Below are positions 10,710 through 24,284 of a stretch of 64,000 nt of DNA, in pieces (within the stretch, counting starts at the first letter, position 1; each line of letters opens with the position of its first letter). Location: NCBI GenBank assembly GCA_009739505.2, contig CM019173.2, positions 23,967,929 to 24,031,928 on the forward strand. Reading direction: 5' to 3'. A program made the position numbers and the translations under genes. Source of the DNA: Apolygus lucorum (lineage: Eukaryota; Arthropoda; Insecta; Hemiptera; Miridae). The notes under the pieces were generated by a model. The model had not been told where the DNA came from. It saw only the letters and a list, made by a program, of their open reading frames with translations, and did no database searches.

Positions 10710-13700
10710 CATGGCGTTTCCCTTCTTCGAGTTGTTTCAGGTAGGCGTCCTTAGCAACCAGTTATCAAATGTTTTCTTGCTTGATTCCAAAGTTTCATTA
10801 ATGAAATTTTTTTAATTCATATTGTTTATTCTTATTTTTGTTATATTATTTTCAATAATGAACCATTGGAATCGAGCAAGTTTTCTTGATATCTTAAGGA
10901 ATCTCCAAATCGTCAGGTTCACAAATTACAGTCAGTCTAACATCAAAGAAAACTCAATATATCAATTGCGAAAATTGAAAATTAAAAAAAAAATTAAATT
11001 GAATATAATATTGAATATTGAATATTATATATTCAATATAAAAATTGAATTGAAAATTGCGGAAATTCATGTTTATGGTTTGGAAAGGGTACACCAAGAT
11101 GGATGCAGATGTCAGTCAAGGGACTGAGAGAGTCTACGGATGCCAATCAAGGCTGACAATTCGAAAGGGGACTCAAACATTGAAGAGTACATTGTGATGA
11201 GGGGAATAACCGTTGCAGGAATGAACCTGTTAATGTTGACATATTCCGAAATACCAGACCTCTCTTCAAAGAATTCTAAATTTTTCTTGCGCATTCAGCA
11301 TAACTCTGAGAAACAATAGGGAAATTCTATAAACTGTATTTGTCAGATCAAAACTAAAGTGATGATTCGATTCACTCAGATCACTTATGAAAGCAGAATC
11401 ACCTTTGTTCTCCTTGAAACCCTTTCTTACTCTTCTATCATGTCTTACATTCTGAGCAAGAGAAGTTGGTAAAAAGAAGTGATTCCTTGTGCAATAAAAG
11501 TTGAGTTTCTTCATAGCTCAAAGAGGATCTCCGGGTTGAGATATTCAAAGGTACTCCTGCCAACTTTGAAAAATATGCGATGTAGATCTTCGCTCAACGA
11601 TGGTTAGATGAGGAGGCACTCTCAACAACAAAGTCCAGTGGGCATCCCTTGAAGACTCATTTAGCACTATAATAGTACCTCATTTTAGATACCTGAGTAA
11701 TGCATCTTGTGCATTGAACACTGATAAATCCCCTCCCTGGAAATGAATGATACTCCAAAGATTAAAGTCTGTGGTAATGAAGTATGTAGAAGGTATAAAC
11801 CAGGAAACACTGAATATTAATCATCTTCTGGACGCTACGTCCATTCTATTTGCGGTTTGCCACAATTTATATCTCAGTATTTGTGGTTTTGCGGTTTAAG
11901 CATCTCTTGTTCCCTCAACGCCAAAGCTACGCTTTAACAAGTGCGTAGGTATTGCTTCACGAAGTCCGTCGATCTCTGGGCCCATGAATATTATTCTGAA
12001 TTCGTACCTCCTTGCTCTTTTTCGTATATAAAAAAAAAATGAAACATTCAAAACATCGAAACATCAAAGTCCCCAGAGGGTAAAAGACCCGTGATCAAAG
12101 TATAGGGAAGACAAGATTCGGTTGTCGAGACGTATCCCCCCGAAAAAGGAGAAGCATGTTAGGCGAAAGGAGCAAGTGGGATAACAAAGTAGACACATCC
12201 GACTTCCATTCTCCAGAGTCGCGAAAATGTCTCTTCCGAGAAGTGTCAACATAATAAGGCCTAGGTGTGTCTGTCTGGTCTCGACTCCAGGAATCGAGTC
12301 AACCTTCTTGAGCTTTTTCTTCTCTCTTCTCTTACTTTTCTCCCTTTTGTTTGTTCTGGTACCTCCCTCCGCCGTCCACCATCGATCCTCAACTACCACT
12401 ACTCTTTTGCTGCCTTGTAACTAGGGACGATCGACTTTCGAATTCAAAGACGGATGAATGTTTTGAAGATTATTGAACCATTGGATCATTGCTGGTTTTA
12501 TTATAAAAAGGACGTCTACGAGCAGTTCAGAAATTTTTTCTAGACTCAAATTGAAAGCAAAGGGAACGAAATTATAAAGTTGATAAAGCCAAAACGATAT
12601 ACGTGCAAGGTAGGAATTGTAAGTGTCAATAATTACAAAAGCATATGCTACTGTAATATTTGAAAAGTCCAGTCCGTGATCGAGGTATCTGGCGTCTACT
12701 GGTCAACGTGAGATCTGTTAGCTTCTTCGAAAACCAAGATATAATACAGTAGTAGTTCCACGGAATATCGAGAGTGGTAGAGAGACAAATAAGTCCGTAC
12801 TAGATTGGAACCTCCGAGATTCCTCTTGAGGTTCTCTCTAACCTAGAGAAAGACAGCATACATCTGCGATTTGATAAATTGGACTAAGAAGATTTCAAAT
12901 CGCTGGTGGCACATTTCTCTGAACAGGAGGAAATGAAAAATATGGTCAACTCCACGCAAGATTAAAAGCTGAGAGAGGAGAGGAGAGAGGAGCGTATGAG
13001 ATGGAGGAGCTTCAAAGGAGTAGAAAAGTATAGGCAGAGACATGGACAGGATTGCCAGCGAGGTACTGATATTCCCAAAGAGATTCTCACAGACGAATAG
13101 TAATGCAAGATACAACTGCGGGTCGTTGAAGTTGAAGAAGACTCCAAATGTTTGTTTGGCCGTTACACTGAAGTAGGAGAAACTGAAGATGAGCAATATC
13201 AACACGAAACCGTAAGCCGGATTTTGAAATGGGTGGAGTTTCTAAGGAATGAAGTTTTGTTGCACCGAGCCGAAAGGAGATGATATAACTGATGCTTGGT
13301 GGGCTGCAGAGGACTCCATGTTCGTGGATGGTGTACTGTTCAATATATTGGGAAGTATGGGTAAGTTCCTTTTGGAGCATCATCATCAGTACCAGAAAGG
13401 CAGGTTATACTGCTGATTTATGAAGTTAAAGAGGGCTGTAGAAGACTCGTGAAGTTAATCGCTGAGCTGGGAGGAACGTAGAAGTTTCCTCAGGCAGGTC
13501 GAGGTGTACAAGAGCTGTAGGACAGTCCCTTCAATCTCAGCCTTCAATCCTCAACTGCAATGTCAATTCTCAAAGTTGTGGAAGAGAGAAGTGACCAACT
13601 GTATTGATTGTCATTGTTTGCTCTGGGATCTCGATGATAAACTACCTTGCAAAGGTAATGGTTGGTTAACCTGTACCGCTGCAGGTGTAGATCCCTGTCT

Positions 13701-14514
13701 CAGTTGACATATTGTCAGTAATACCTATCGCCACGAATCGCCAGCAAATCAGCGAGATTCACGAGCAATTACGCGTGAAACGGCTTTAATCATAAGTTAA
13801 TACGTTTGGGATCGATACATCCGCGCTTGCTCCCATCAACTCTCGTCCCATATCCTGCCTGTAAATCAAAGTTCCTGCACCCCATCAGGAGCAACCGGTC
13901 AATCGAACGTTACAGATGGAATAAGATACAAGATCCATCAAATTTAGTAGCGTTTGAACAGTCAACAGCCGTTTTTGTGTCAGTTGGTCGAATGTAACCC
14001 GTCTCCCCATCACCTAGTATTATAAACGCCTCAACCCCTCTCTTACAGACGGCCACTAAATGCAAAACGTTGTCTCTTATCTCCCTCAGTGAAGAAAAGA
14101 CTTGTTGATATCCTGCGAGGGGGAGCTTGTCGGAATTCGTGTAAAAACACATTTTTTATTTACCCCCACTCTCGTACGATCTCCCACGCGTGTACGTCTT
14201 CCCCTCAAGACATATCGGGGGTTCCCATCTCCTTTTCATATTCGAGAGAGGCCTGAAGCCTACGTGACTAGAGCCTATTTGCAAGGATCAATTCGCCTTG
14301 CGTATTTTATTTATCATAGACCTCCATGTGAGCTTCAACATGAGACATAAATAAACTTCCATGTCAATTTTTAGTTGTCACCCGCAGCTTCCCAAAATTT
14401 ACCGCCTCTTATTTACCTCTTTCAAGGTAAGTTTTGGGCACTGCTGACGACAAAAAATTGACCTACTTATACGTGTTGATGAGCCAAGAACAATATTCCT
14501 GGATGTTGTTTCCT
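10710..14514. other. 3.8 kb without a recognised gene
   Basis: A family-D-like border (TATTATTTTCAATAATG) occurs near 10844, an AT palindrome-rich stretch at 10975-11055, and a purine-rich GAGAGGAG run at 12968-12990. Frames of up to 120 codons (for example 13205-12843 minus) overlap others and show no domain. Nothing else is supported. Confidence 0.35.
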
Positions 14515-15030
14515 TATTGTAAGGAGGTTTTGCATTCAAAGCAAGTCCAAAAAAATTTTTGAAAACGCCCTAGCTCAAAACTTTTAATATAAATGTATTG
14601 TTTTTTCTTCAATTCAAAATAGTATTGAATTTTTAGAATCGAATGAGACCACCCAGAGCTCTGTTGGACCAACCGTTCGCTTCCTATGAGAACTTGAGGG
14701 TTGGTCTTACGATAAATCAGAAACACGAGTGTGAATCGCAAAAGAGGCCTAATCTCCGTTCAAATTTTAGATGACCAAAATGCGATCGTTGTTCGTTTCT
14801 TCAAGTTGGGCTCAGTTTTGCCTCCTTAGCAACCAGTAAACAAATTAAATTTTAGGAAATTTTCCTAATGAAGGACCCATAACTCCCTATTTCTTCGAAA
14901 TAAGTGTGCATTCAAAATAAATTTGAATTTGAAGCGAAAATAAAAGGTTTGTAGTGACAATGGCAAAGCTGTGTTCTTTGCAGGCGAGTGATCTAAAAAA
15001 AAACTTTGTGAGATATTTTGCAGCGTTTTT
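14515..15030 (+). repeat. Family D interspersed repeat
   Basis: Shares in order with 15770-16460: GAAAACGCCC, GAATCGAATGAGACCACCC, GAGCTCTGTTGGACCAACCG, CAGAAACACGAGTGTGAATC, CAAAATGCGATC and the end TATTTTGCAGCGTTTTTG. Diverged and non-coding. Confidence 0.75.
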
Positions 15031-15589
15031 GAGAACAGTTTCATCAGACGTTTTGCAGATTCGATTTTGATTTTGAAAAAATCGTCTTCCATTGTGATCA
15101 AATTTATCAAGAGCATAACTAAGAGCAACAAAATCAGTTTTCAGATAGAAAACACCTGGTGATTTTTTCAAAAGTACCGGGCGTTGCTCCCAAGATTCTT
15201 ATAGGAATTACTATAGTAATTAACACCACCCCACGAATTTTTAACTTCATTTTCATTCTTATTGTAATGTTCTGTTTGGTATACGATGCGCTCTAGATAA
15301 TTACCCCGGTTTCCTCAATCAAGGGCTTGAAAAGAGGCAGGGAGAGGTGCCAGCAGAGCGGTACAGATCGCAATCAGACGGGGCGTAGCCCCACGAGCGT
15401 GCTTCCTCTTCACGCTGGGCTGCTCCCTCCACTTCGAGATGAACTATTTTTGATAGAGGGTAATCAGTTTTCAACCACACACAGGGGCTATTGTTCGTGC
15501 AACATTTCAGGCGGTAAATAACAAGTAATAAATGCGGCACCTAAACGATGTTTTTTTTTTCAATTTACCTATGTTATGGTTTAAATATA

Positions 15590-15760
15590 CAGGGTGGCGG
15601 AAAACGAGCAACCACAATTTAAAATGACACCAAATGCTTAATTTTGAAGATATTAGGTTGAAATAAACTGCAAAAAGTTCGTTTAGACGGGATGTTTATT
15701 TTGAGTAGAGATTTTTAAATCATTTTCTATCGGAATCTCATGTTTCCAAGTTCAACAAAA
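15590..15760 (+). mobile_element. Single MITE end (CAGGGTGGCGG)
   Basis: A CAGGGTGGCGG terminus preceded by TA (15588-15589) looks like the left end of another TA-targeting MITE. No matching right end was found, so the element is truncated, probably by the family D copy that follows. Confidence 0.4.
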
Positions 15761-15769
15761 CGAATGTAG

Positions 15770-16460
15770 TGGAATTTTGGTTTATTATTTTCAATAATGG
15801 ATCTTTGGGATCGACCAAGAAAAAAAAATGTTGGTTTACGTTTCAAGGTTCGTAGAATCCGAAAATCAAATAAAAAATTTTCCGTCAGTCAGTGGACTGA
15901 TTTGATGAAATTTGGTACCTATATGGGCTCCATCTGGGGTCTAGTTGTGCCCAAAGCTTTTGGTTGATGTCAGTCACTTCCAAGGGTTGAAAAATAAGGG
16001 TTGAAATTCTGAAAACGCCCTTGCTCAAAAAATTTCGATGTAAAGGTCCATCAATTTAAGATAGGTAGTATTGCATTTTTAGAATCGAATGAGACCACCC
16101 GGAGCTCTGTTGGACCAACCGTTAGCTCTCTATGAAAACTTAAGGGTTGGGATGACGATATATCAGAAACACGAGTGTGAATCGCAAAAGACTAATCTCC
16201 GTTCAAATTTAAGCTGACCAAAATGCGATCTCTGTTCGTTTCTTCGAGTTGTACTCAGGTTTGCATCCTTAGCAACCATTTTTAAAAAAATTGAGTGTGA
16301 AGCGTTCATTTCATCAAATTAAACTTGTATAATGTAGAAGAACTTGAATGTGAAGCGAAATCAGGTTGGTAGGTGGTGACAATGGTAAAGTTATGTTCTT
16401 AGCAGGCGTGTGATCTATCAGAAATATTATAAACCTTTGTGTAATATTTTGCAGCGTTTT
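15770..16460 (+). repeat. Family D interspersed repeat, longest copy
   Basis: Runs from GGTTTATTATTTTCAATAAT (15778) through the GTAGAATCCG, CTATATGGGCTCCATCTGG, AATCGAATGAGACCACCC and CACGAGTGTGAATCGC blocks to TTTTGCAGCGTTTTTG near 16455. It covers all blocks seen in the partial copies at 2100, 14515, 17560 and 26700, so it is the best template for the family. No protein frame. The end GCAGCGTTTTT matches the inverted-repeat terminus of the element at 1573-2019, tying the two families together. Confidence 0.75.
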
Positions 16461-16469
16461 TGTTAACTC

Positions 16470-17560
16470 TTGTTTCTGGAGTATGATCTTTGAAGGAAAT
16501 ATTGCATTTTTGCTCTTCTCGCTGTCAGGGAAAGAACGTGATAGACCACAATAGTTATAAAAGAATAAGAATAATCATAAAAAACTGGAATAAAAATTAA
16601 AATGATTATCATTATTTCAACTTGTCAGAGTACTCCTGCTCCGTTCGATAAATATCTTGATCCTGCGAACGAGAAGAATTTTTCACCCTCAAGTTTTATC
16701 ACACACGACGTTCGTAGATTTTTCCATGTTCGACCAAAACAGGGTTGAATGACCCCGAAATGACAGAAGATCGGGCCTCCTGACGTCGTATTTCATCTCA
16801 TTCATCCACGCTCCAAACAGATAAATCGCGAGTCAAATATCCCGCAAAACTCGGACGGAAAGGGTGAAAAACGACCAAATCTCATTTTGATAAATAGCTC
16901 GGAGACGCTTCGGACAAATTGCCTCGAAACCCCGACCTTTTATTGCGTTTTCTGTAGAGCAAACACTCTAACAAGAGGGAGGAATCAAATTAAATTATGA
17001 AATCATAGCAGTTAAGATGTGAATGGGTAAAGTTTTAGAGGGTTTGTCGTTCTCTACGACGGGTTTCTCTAACGATTCACAACTTTTTGACTAATGGCTT
17101 CTCGTGACTGTTACTTGAGGCCTGGAGGGGTTGTTTCACATCAGCCTCGTGAGAGGGAGGATTGGGACACCAATTGTTGACCGGTCTATCATTATCCCCC
17201 ATTGTTTTGAGTTGTTTCCGACCGACCCTCCGTTTCCCTTCGTCAGATCGGCGGACAAAATGCCCATTTCCCCTTTTAGCCCCACGCACGCGTCGTAAAC
17301 CGCAATTTGAAGGCATTTCCGGTTCCCGCATTTACCCATTTCTGTAAGACCCTTTCTCGTGGTTGGTTCAGAATTCTGGAGAGATGCTCTTGATATCCCG
17401 AACTGTCTCACTAGTAATGAAGAATTTCACCATGTTGGAATTTCCTATTTTTGACCCCAACATCGGATTCAGCACCACGAAAAACCTCCTACGGCAAACT
17501 TTCAGCCCGTACTTCCTAATTTACGAATAAACAAAACGGTTTCGAAAATATGAACGTTAA
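16470..17560. other. Unassigned spacer
   Basis: Contains a moderately GC-rich part (17090-17420) with overlapping frames on both strands. No domain or repeat recognised. Confidence 0.35.
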
Positions 17561-17561
17561 A

Positions 17562-18310
17562 AAAAAACGCTGCAAATTATTACACAATGGTTTATTATTT
17601 TTCTATATAATCGTCTATAAAGCCACCGACCATCCAACATGAAGAGAAACATCGATGGCATTTCGGTCAGCTTTAATTTGAACGGAGATTAGGCCTCTTT
17701 TGCGATTCACACTCGTGTTTCTGATTTATCGCACGATTATTATTTTTATGGTTTATTATTTTATTATTTATTATTATTATTGTAATGGTTTATTATTTTT
17801 CTATATAATCGTCTATAAAGCCACGGAGATTAGACCTCTTTTGCGATTCACACCCGTGTTTCTGATTTATCGTACGTTTATTATTTTTATGGTTTATTGG
17901 TTTTTAATGGTTTATTATTTTTCTATACAATCGTCTATAAAGCCACCAACCATCCAACATGAAGAAAAATACTTGGAAAATGTCACCCCACGCATATTTA
18001 AGCAAAAACCTCTTTTTTGGCCGGTTATTTGCCCATAACTTCTATACGAATTAAGCGATCGGAATAGTTCGACGTTAGGACCAAGTAGACCCCGAATGGA
18101 GTCTATGTGCGAAAGATCGGGTTTTTTAGACCGATTCTAAGGCCTTTTATGGCCCGGACGGCGAACGGCGGACGGACATTTGGCAAATTTGGCAAATTTG
18201 GATTCTACGCACCTTGAAACGTAAAGTGACAAAGTTTGAGGGGGGGTTATAAAAATTTTTTGCGATACGATCACATAGGCTTATTATTAGAAATAATAAA
18301 CCAAAAACCG
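17562..18310. repeat. Family D copy with internal tandem repeats
   Basis: Begins AAAAAACGCTGCAAATTATT and contains TTTTTCTATATAATCGTC followed by TATAAAGCCACC three times (near 17597, 17795 and 17920), together with repeats of TTTTGCGATTCACAC and GTTTCTGATTTATCG. The unit spacing is about 120-195 bp, so growth by unequal exchange is likely. The right part (18060-18300) has the GGACGGCGAACGGCGGACGG and TACGCACCTTGAAACGTAAA blocks of family D. Confidence 0.7.
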
Positions 18311-20234
18311 GGAGGACGACGTCAACCAGCAATAGTTCATGAACGGCCGCTTGAAGCGCTGAGATCGTGAAATCTCACTTCGTATAGTCCTCGGAGGCAA
18401 CATTTCACAAAACCAGTTAAGATCAAAATCGAAGAACTGAAGAGAAAAAATAGAAAAAGCAAGATGGATAAAATTAGGTTTTCCCTGTTTTTGTTTGATA
18501 ACTTCCCCCTTATATAACCCGATTTTGTCATTCCATCAACAAGGGGAGGGGACAGTGATCCGAACAGCCAATCAGCGAGCGTTCCCGCTTCACGTTTTTG
18601 ACATTTTCATTTGTTTGCTTTGGAACATAAACTGAAAAATTGTCACGAAAACTTGCTCACGCGACCAATAAATAAAATAGACTCACTGTGATGCGTAGAG
18701 ATCAATCAACTGTTTTGATGCTTGGGCTCCTTACTTCACTACCTTGTTGTGTAGTAGAAGAAAACACACATGAAAATGTCCCAATGTGTTGCAGACTCGT
18801 ATGCAAGCATTTATAATTACTTTACAAACATTTTACTTATTGATGAATTCCTGGACTGGATTTTTTCCAAAAACCCCACCCTACCCGATTTTTAAAAAAA
18901 TGTCTCGTGTGTTCGATCTTAGTTTGTTAAAATGGCCATATCTTCCTTAGGTTACTGGTATGCTGAGGAAGTAACTTTGTGAACATATGAGAGTAGGTAG
19001 TCACATTATGAGAGCTCAAAACTGGATGTTTTGAATCGAAAATCGTCAATAAAAACACTCAACATGTATACAACCCCCTAACCCATAGCCGCCATAACAC
19101 TAGAGTGATATTAGGGTCCCGAATTTGAACAGCATTTTGAAATTCATGATCTACAATACTCAACATGCTAATTCGAGTCTCCCCTCCTGGGAAGTTTTCG
19201 GTTATTTTTTGAAATCATGTTTTCGAAGTCATAAATTTTGAATGTCTCCCAAAAATAACAGGAGACTCATTTACCAAAATCAACCCAATTTTCATCCATC
19301 CCACACTATTAACTATTCAGGAAAAATGCAAACAGAATTCGGTGAAATTCCTCAATAACAGGTGAACTGGTTATGAAAAGGGAAATAAGCCGATTTCATG
19401 ACTTATCCAAAACGTCTAAAATCATATCCAAATACTCATTTTGTGGTCGAGTTGGTGGGGAAGACCGCCCGAGTCCTCCCGAGAGGCTGAAAAAGCACCT
19501 GAGTGACCCCTTTTTACTGCAAATAGAACACTATTTTTTATTAGCAGCAATCAAACACTCAATTCATATGATTGTTTCCAAGTTTGTGGTCGGTACTTGT
19601 AGTCACTAGTGATCCTCTACAGTATATAATCTTTGGTAGAGCTCTGAAGTTCAAGCAACCATTGTCCATTACACTTTGAGGGCGATCTCTGTTAAGAGTT
19701 GCAAATTCTGGCACAGTCCTCATTCTTGTAGTTCTTTAAAAATATCATTGGAGTGAAAAATCATTGGTCTAGCTTCGTTTCGTTGACTCTGAATTGATGT
19801 TGTTCTTCGAAAATAAGCTTATTATTCATGCTGCATCAGTGGATATTTTCCCCTCCCACACCCTCTTCATGTGGATGTAAAATAAAACACCCTCTAGCGA
19901 GAATGACCATAAGGCATATGCCGTTTCACCATCCTTCTGGCTCTGCCGTCCTCCCTCAACGATCCTCCGCATTATTCCGACTCTATGAAAAAAAGTAAAC
20001 AACGCAGTGTGGAGGAGGAGGGAAGAGCAAAAAAAAATGACCGCTCAGCAAAAAGATCCGGATGATAGCGGAAAAATCGCTGAGCGATTCTTTTTTAGGG
20101 AAAAGATCTCCCCCGCATTTCGAGGCGGTGTTGATGGGTCTGGTGTAAAAAAAGGAAGAACCGATTTCCCACCTCATTAGCAATCGTAAACCCTCTCGCC
20201 CCATCAGACGCCTCCTTCTGAAAAAAAGGAAGGA
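18311..20234. other. Unassigned DNA with a family B fragment at 19095-19190
   Basis: The stretch 19125-19175 (GAACAGCATTTTGAAATTCA, TGATCTACAATACTCAACAT) is a diverged copy of the family B blocks at 30820-30880 and 63640-63680. Nothing else was recognised. Confidence 0.5.
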
Positions 20235-20465
20235 AAGTTGTTGTTTTCCACTCGAATTCCGTATCTTTCCTTCGGAAGGGCTCAATCCCCTCGTTTTAGG
20301 ATGCAAGCTGTCTCTTGTCTGATTGACGGGGAAAGTTCACAATAATATTTCTTTCTATTCCCGAAGTCGAATTATCGGTGTAACGATACTGTTGTCTTTA
20401 GCTATTAAATCGATAATGTGATTTTCTTATGACATTGACATGGCTTGGTATTGGTATTCATTGTA
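20235..20465. repeat. Diverged repeat, first of two copies
   Basis: About 230 bp aligned by eye with 23218-23445: both read GTT(G/C)TTTTCCACTC, CTCGTTTTAGG, CAAGCTGT and ACATTGA(C/T)ATGG(C/T)TTGG in order. Divergence is substantial. No coding role seen. Confidence 0.6.
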
Positions 20466-20562
20466 TCGCTAATTGGAGACCTCTTTCGTGAAGCATATGT
20501 TATAATATATCATATGCTTCACGAAAGAGGTCTCCAATTAGTGTACAATGAATACCAAGCCA
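20441..20562. repeat. Long palindrome
   Basis: Left arm 20441-20499 and right arm 20511-20562 are complementary (TGGCTTGGTATT...AAGCATATG) around an 11-nt A/T loop. The left arm carries an extra GGTATT-type 6-nt duplication and two substitutions in TGTA-TCGC; the innermost 33 bp are perfect. ATATAAGCC-type repeats follow to 20660. Confidence 0.85.
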
Positions 20563-20880
20563 TATTATGAGCCATATATACTACCATATAAGCCATATAT
20601 ATATGTATACTACCACTACCATATAAGCCATATATATACTCCTCATATTATGAGGAGTGTTTTATCAGAAGGGAACATATCCATTTTCAAAAAAACGGCA
20701 AGGAGGAGAAAAAACTAATTGCTCAGGCTGTTTCATATTTTTTCAGGGTTTATGGGCGTAGTATTTTACAACCAAGGAGTATATTAACCCAAAATATTAA
20801 CGGCTCACATTGTAAAATGGAGGAGAAATCGCCATTTTAATTTTTGATACGTGCCATTTTGGACGAAAAACGTCATTATG

Positions 20881-21227
20881 TGCCCTTTTAATTGAAACAG
20901 GGTGCGCTTTCTTCGATGAAAGTTACACTAACCTTGTCTCCAAAACGTAAGGTACCTCATACGTCATCTATAGGGTGAAGTTTCAATCAGTCAATTGCTA
21001 GTACTACCAGAAGATGGCACTCTTAGTGCTGTGGATATTTGCCCTTTTGAACGAAAAATGTTATATTGTGCCCTTTTGATTGAAACAGGGTGCGCTTTCT
21101 TCGATGAAAGTTACACTAACCTTGTCTCCAAAACGTAAGGTACCTCATACGTCATCTATAGGGTGAAGTTTCAATCAGTCAATTGCTAGTACCACCAGAA
21201 GATGGCACTCTTAGTGCTGTGGATATG
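20881..21227 (+). repeat. 188-bp tandem duplication
   Basis: Units start at TGCCCTTTT 20881 and 21069 and are nearly identical through AAACAGGGTGCGCTTTC, CTCATACGTCATCTATAGGG and AGAAGATGGCACTC. A third unit begins at 21228 but stops after about 10 bp. No coding function seen. Confidence 0.8.
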
Positions 21228-22231
21228 TGCCCTTTTGAAAAACCTGAGTTTTTCGATTCAATGTGTGAGGCTTAGGATTAACTTTTTTGATGGATATGAT
21301 CGGAAAAAAATTGAAGGGACCTTTTGGTTGAAACCCCTTTCTTTGCCTAATAACCCATTTCCGGCCACTGATGCGTTTTCACATCGACTTTTTTTTTAAT
21401 ATTGAAAATAGTGGAAAATCTTCGTAGACAATTTTTTTCTCGTTCATGCTGTTCCTAAACTCGTCAAAAAAAATTTTCGACATTCGGGAGCTCGATGCGA
21501 TTTTGGATTTTTTTTTTTTTTTTTTTTTTTGAAAAGGAGGCCTTTTGGCCAAAAGCATAATTATGGTGACTCAAATTCGATCATGGGCGATTGAGATTTC
21601 TGGGCCACGAGTCGAAACGGATTCCGGTCCATATAATAGATTTTTATATTTTACCAACAACAATGAATTGTTTAAGTCACATCGATTTGGAAGACTGAGG
21701 GCTCTTAAATCCCATTAAATCGTAAAATTCATAAAATTTGGAGTATTTTCGCTCTCAATTGGTAGGCAAATTGTGCCTTATTTCGGCCGCCATCCTGTAA
21801 AACAGTTCATCCTCTTCCTCTCAGTACTCTGTTATTTCTACCCTTGGCTTGAATGGTAGGTTGAATGGTCAGGGATATGTTGTTGGGATGCAGCAGCCTG
21901 CAGGGTTCGATGGGTCGTATCCAAAAGATGCGAAAAAAAAAACAGTTTCTCAAAGAAGTGGTTTTTTTCCCTTTTGAAAAAACACTCCTCATATATTTGA
22001 TCAAAAATTCGTTTGTTTTCATCTAATAATTCATAAGGATCTCTCTCTCCTCCATGAATGGAGTTTACAGTTTTTATTAATAAAAGTTAAACTTTATAAA
22101 ATACTTAATTTTTCCATTTGGTTTTTTAGTTACCTCGATATCAGAGTTACTATATTCTTCATGTATTCATTTTCATTGTTGTTTTGTTTCTTTGACGATT
22201 GTTTTGCCATTTTGGCCGCTTCAATAATAAA
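21228..22231. other. Unassigned spacer with a 22-nt T-run
   Basis: A poly(T) tract lies near 21510-21530. No gene or repeat recognised. Confidence 0.35.
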
Positions 22232-23018
22232 AGTGGGTGTGGCACATAGCTTCCCCGTATTCATAACCCGATTGTATAAATGATTCAGTTAATCTCAAAA
22301 CATCTTTCTTCAAGTACCTTCCACTACCCTCATAGGGGACCATCTGCTCGCCAATCTGAACAATCCTGAGAAATTTGGTCGAAATCGGATGGGAAATGTA
22401 GAAGTTATGGATGTTACAAGGAATTGACTTTTCCGCATATGCAGGAGCTACCATCAGTCAGGGGACAATGATTTTCATAGGGGACCATCTACAACCTAAT
22501 TTGCAAATTCCCTAAAAAGTTCATCAAAATCGGATGAGAAATGTAGAAGTTGTGGCTGTTACGAGGAATTAACGTTTGCGCATGCGCAGCGACTACTATT
22601 CGTCTGGGGGTGATGATTTTCAAAGGGGACTGTCTACACGCCAATCCGAACAATCTTGGAAAAATTCATCAAATTCGGATGAAAAATGTGTCATGTCTTT
22701 TACAAGGATTTTACGTTTGCGCATGCGCAGAGGTTACTGTCAATTTTGAGGCCTTGATTTTGATAGGGGACCATCTACACGCCAACCCGCACAATCCCTG
22801 AAAATTTCATTGAAATCGGATAGAAAATGTGGAAGTTATGGCTGTGGCAAGGATTTCATGACAGACACACACACACACACAGACAGACACGGAACCAAAA
22901 TCGTTCAGGAAGGTCTAACACGTAAAACTCGAGTGGAAATTTCGATTTTGGAGAACTTTTTTTCTCAACCTTGATAAGTGAAAACAAAGCTTCCGCTACC
23001 TTGGTAGACTCGGGAGCA
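22232..23018 (+). mobile_element. Family A element, copy 1
   Basis: Starts AGTGGGTGTGGCACATAGC and ends on a hairpin (GCTTCCG 22990-22996 with CGGGAGC 23012-23018). Between them are three diverged tandem units of about 145 bp with the GCGCATGCGC core (near 22577 and 22718; the first, near 22430, is degenerate) and the TGAAAATTTCATTGAAATCGG phrase, then an (AC)n/CAGA microsatellite at 22866-22890 and a GTTCAGGAAGGTCTAACACG block. The layout of unique head, minisatellite, microsatellite and terminal hairpin resembles Helentron-type non-autonomous elements (HINE/DINE), but no CTRR end is present, so the class is open. More diverged than copies 2 and 3. Confidence 0.75.
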
Positions 23019-23777
23019 ATATTTGATTTGACTCTTTTATAACATTATAACTCTATCATAACTCATATCTATAGGGCTCTAAAGTTGTAAAAAGAAATTA
23101 TTTTATTTAACGGAGAAGATTTTTTTTTTTTTTTTAATTCGTATATTACTCCTTGTTCGTTCAGGCTGCGAGAAATAGTCCACACTCTGTTTTCTCCCCT
23201 CATAGCCAATAATGAAGAATGGAAGTTGCTGTTTTCCACTCAAATTCCTTACGAAGGGCTCAACCCCTCGTTTTAGGGTACAAGCTGTTTCCCGTCAGAT
23301 TGGTGAAGAACGTCCGTTATATTTCATTATCTTCTCCAATGAAAAGACAGCCTATCGATGTAGGACTATGCGCTTCTCTAGGCATCAAGTCGGCAACGTC
23401 ATTTACTGGGACATTGATATGGTTTGGCATTCATTGAATTGAAACTTGGTTCATTATTAACAATAAATTTGGAATCATCTTTTCAAAAAACATAATTTTT
23501 GTGCCAATCTTACGTTGTAGTTGGTGAGTTTTTTAAAAATAATATAGAACATTGTTACGATAGTGCATTAAAAAGTTATGGTATTTTTTGTTTCAGGTAA
23601 GAGTCTCGTCTTTCCAGACCTATAGGTGACCACAACTAGTGAGTTTACTTTCGTGCATGCGTAAACTTTGAAATTCGTTGTCGGGGGCACAACTCAATGA
23701 TGATGTCTTTGCTCTATAATGTATCGCAATATTACTTATTATTTGTTTTGTCACTATTATTTGTTTCCTCTTAATGG
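23019..23777. repeat. Spacer with second copy of the 230-bp repeat (23218-23445)
   Basis: See 20235-20465 for the shared blocks. The plus-strand frames of 72-76 codons here overlap in two phases and are not supported as genes. Confidence 0.5.
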
Positions 23778-24086
23778 GGGGTGCGCCTGATTTTTTAAAA
23801 AATTTTTAATCGAAATTAGACCTCATCCTGAGAATTTTGACACCAAACGTTCTCTTTTTGGATGAGTAGATCTTTTTGTATGATTTTTCAAAGTTTCGAA
23901 TGTTTATGACGTCACGCGCCTCTCCCCAGCCCACTGTGGCGTCATAAACATTCGAAACTTTGAAAAATCATAGAAAAAGGTCTTTTCACGCTAGAAGGTC
24001 ACGGTTGGCGTCAAAATTCTCAGAATGAGGTCTGGTTTACATTAAAAATAACAATAAACAATTTTTCCGACCCTCGCGCACACCCC
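23778..24086. mobile_element. 309-bp foldback element
   Basis: Arms of roughly 110 bp: 23815-23922 (AGACCTCATCCTGAGAATTT, CAAAGTTTCGAATGTTTATG, ACGTCAC) reappear inverted at 23936-24043. Termini GGGGTGCGC and GCGCACACCCC are also inverted. The loop is about 15-20 bp. No coding capacity and no clear target duplication. Confidence 0.75.
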
Positions 24087-24284
24087 ATTCCTTGTCCACA
24101 CATATCTATTCAAAATCTTTCTCCTATTTTGATTAAATTTGCAGGGTTTCTGTGGGTTTGGTGAGCCCACAGATGGTCCAAAGTAAAAAAGTAAAGTAAA
24201 GTAAACAGTTGAAATTTGTAGAGTCGTGCGATATTGAAGGATCTTTAGGTCGAAACGACTCAGGGTTTTTTCCCTCCATTTATA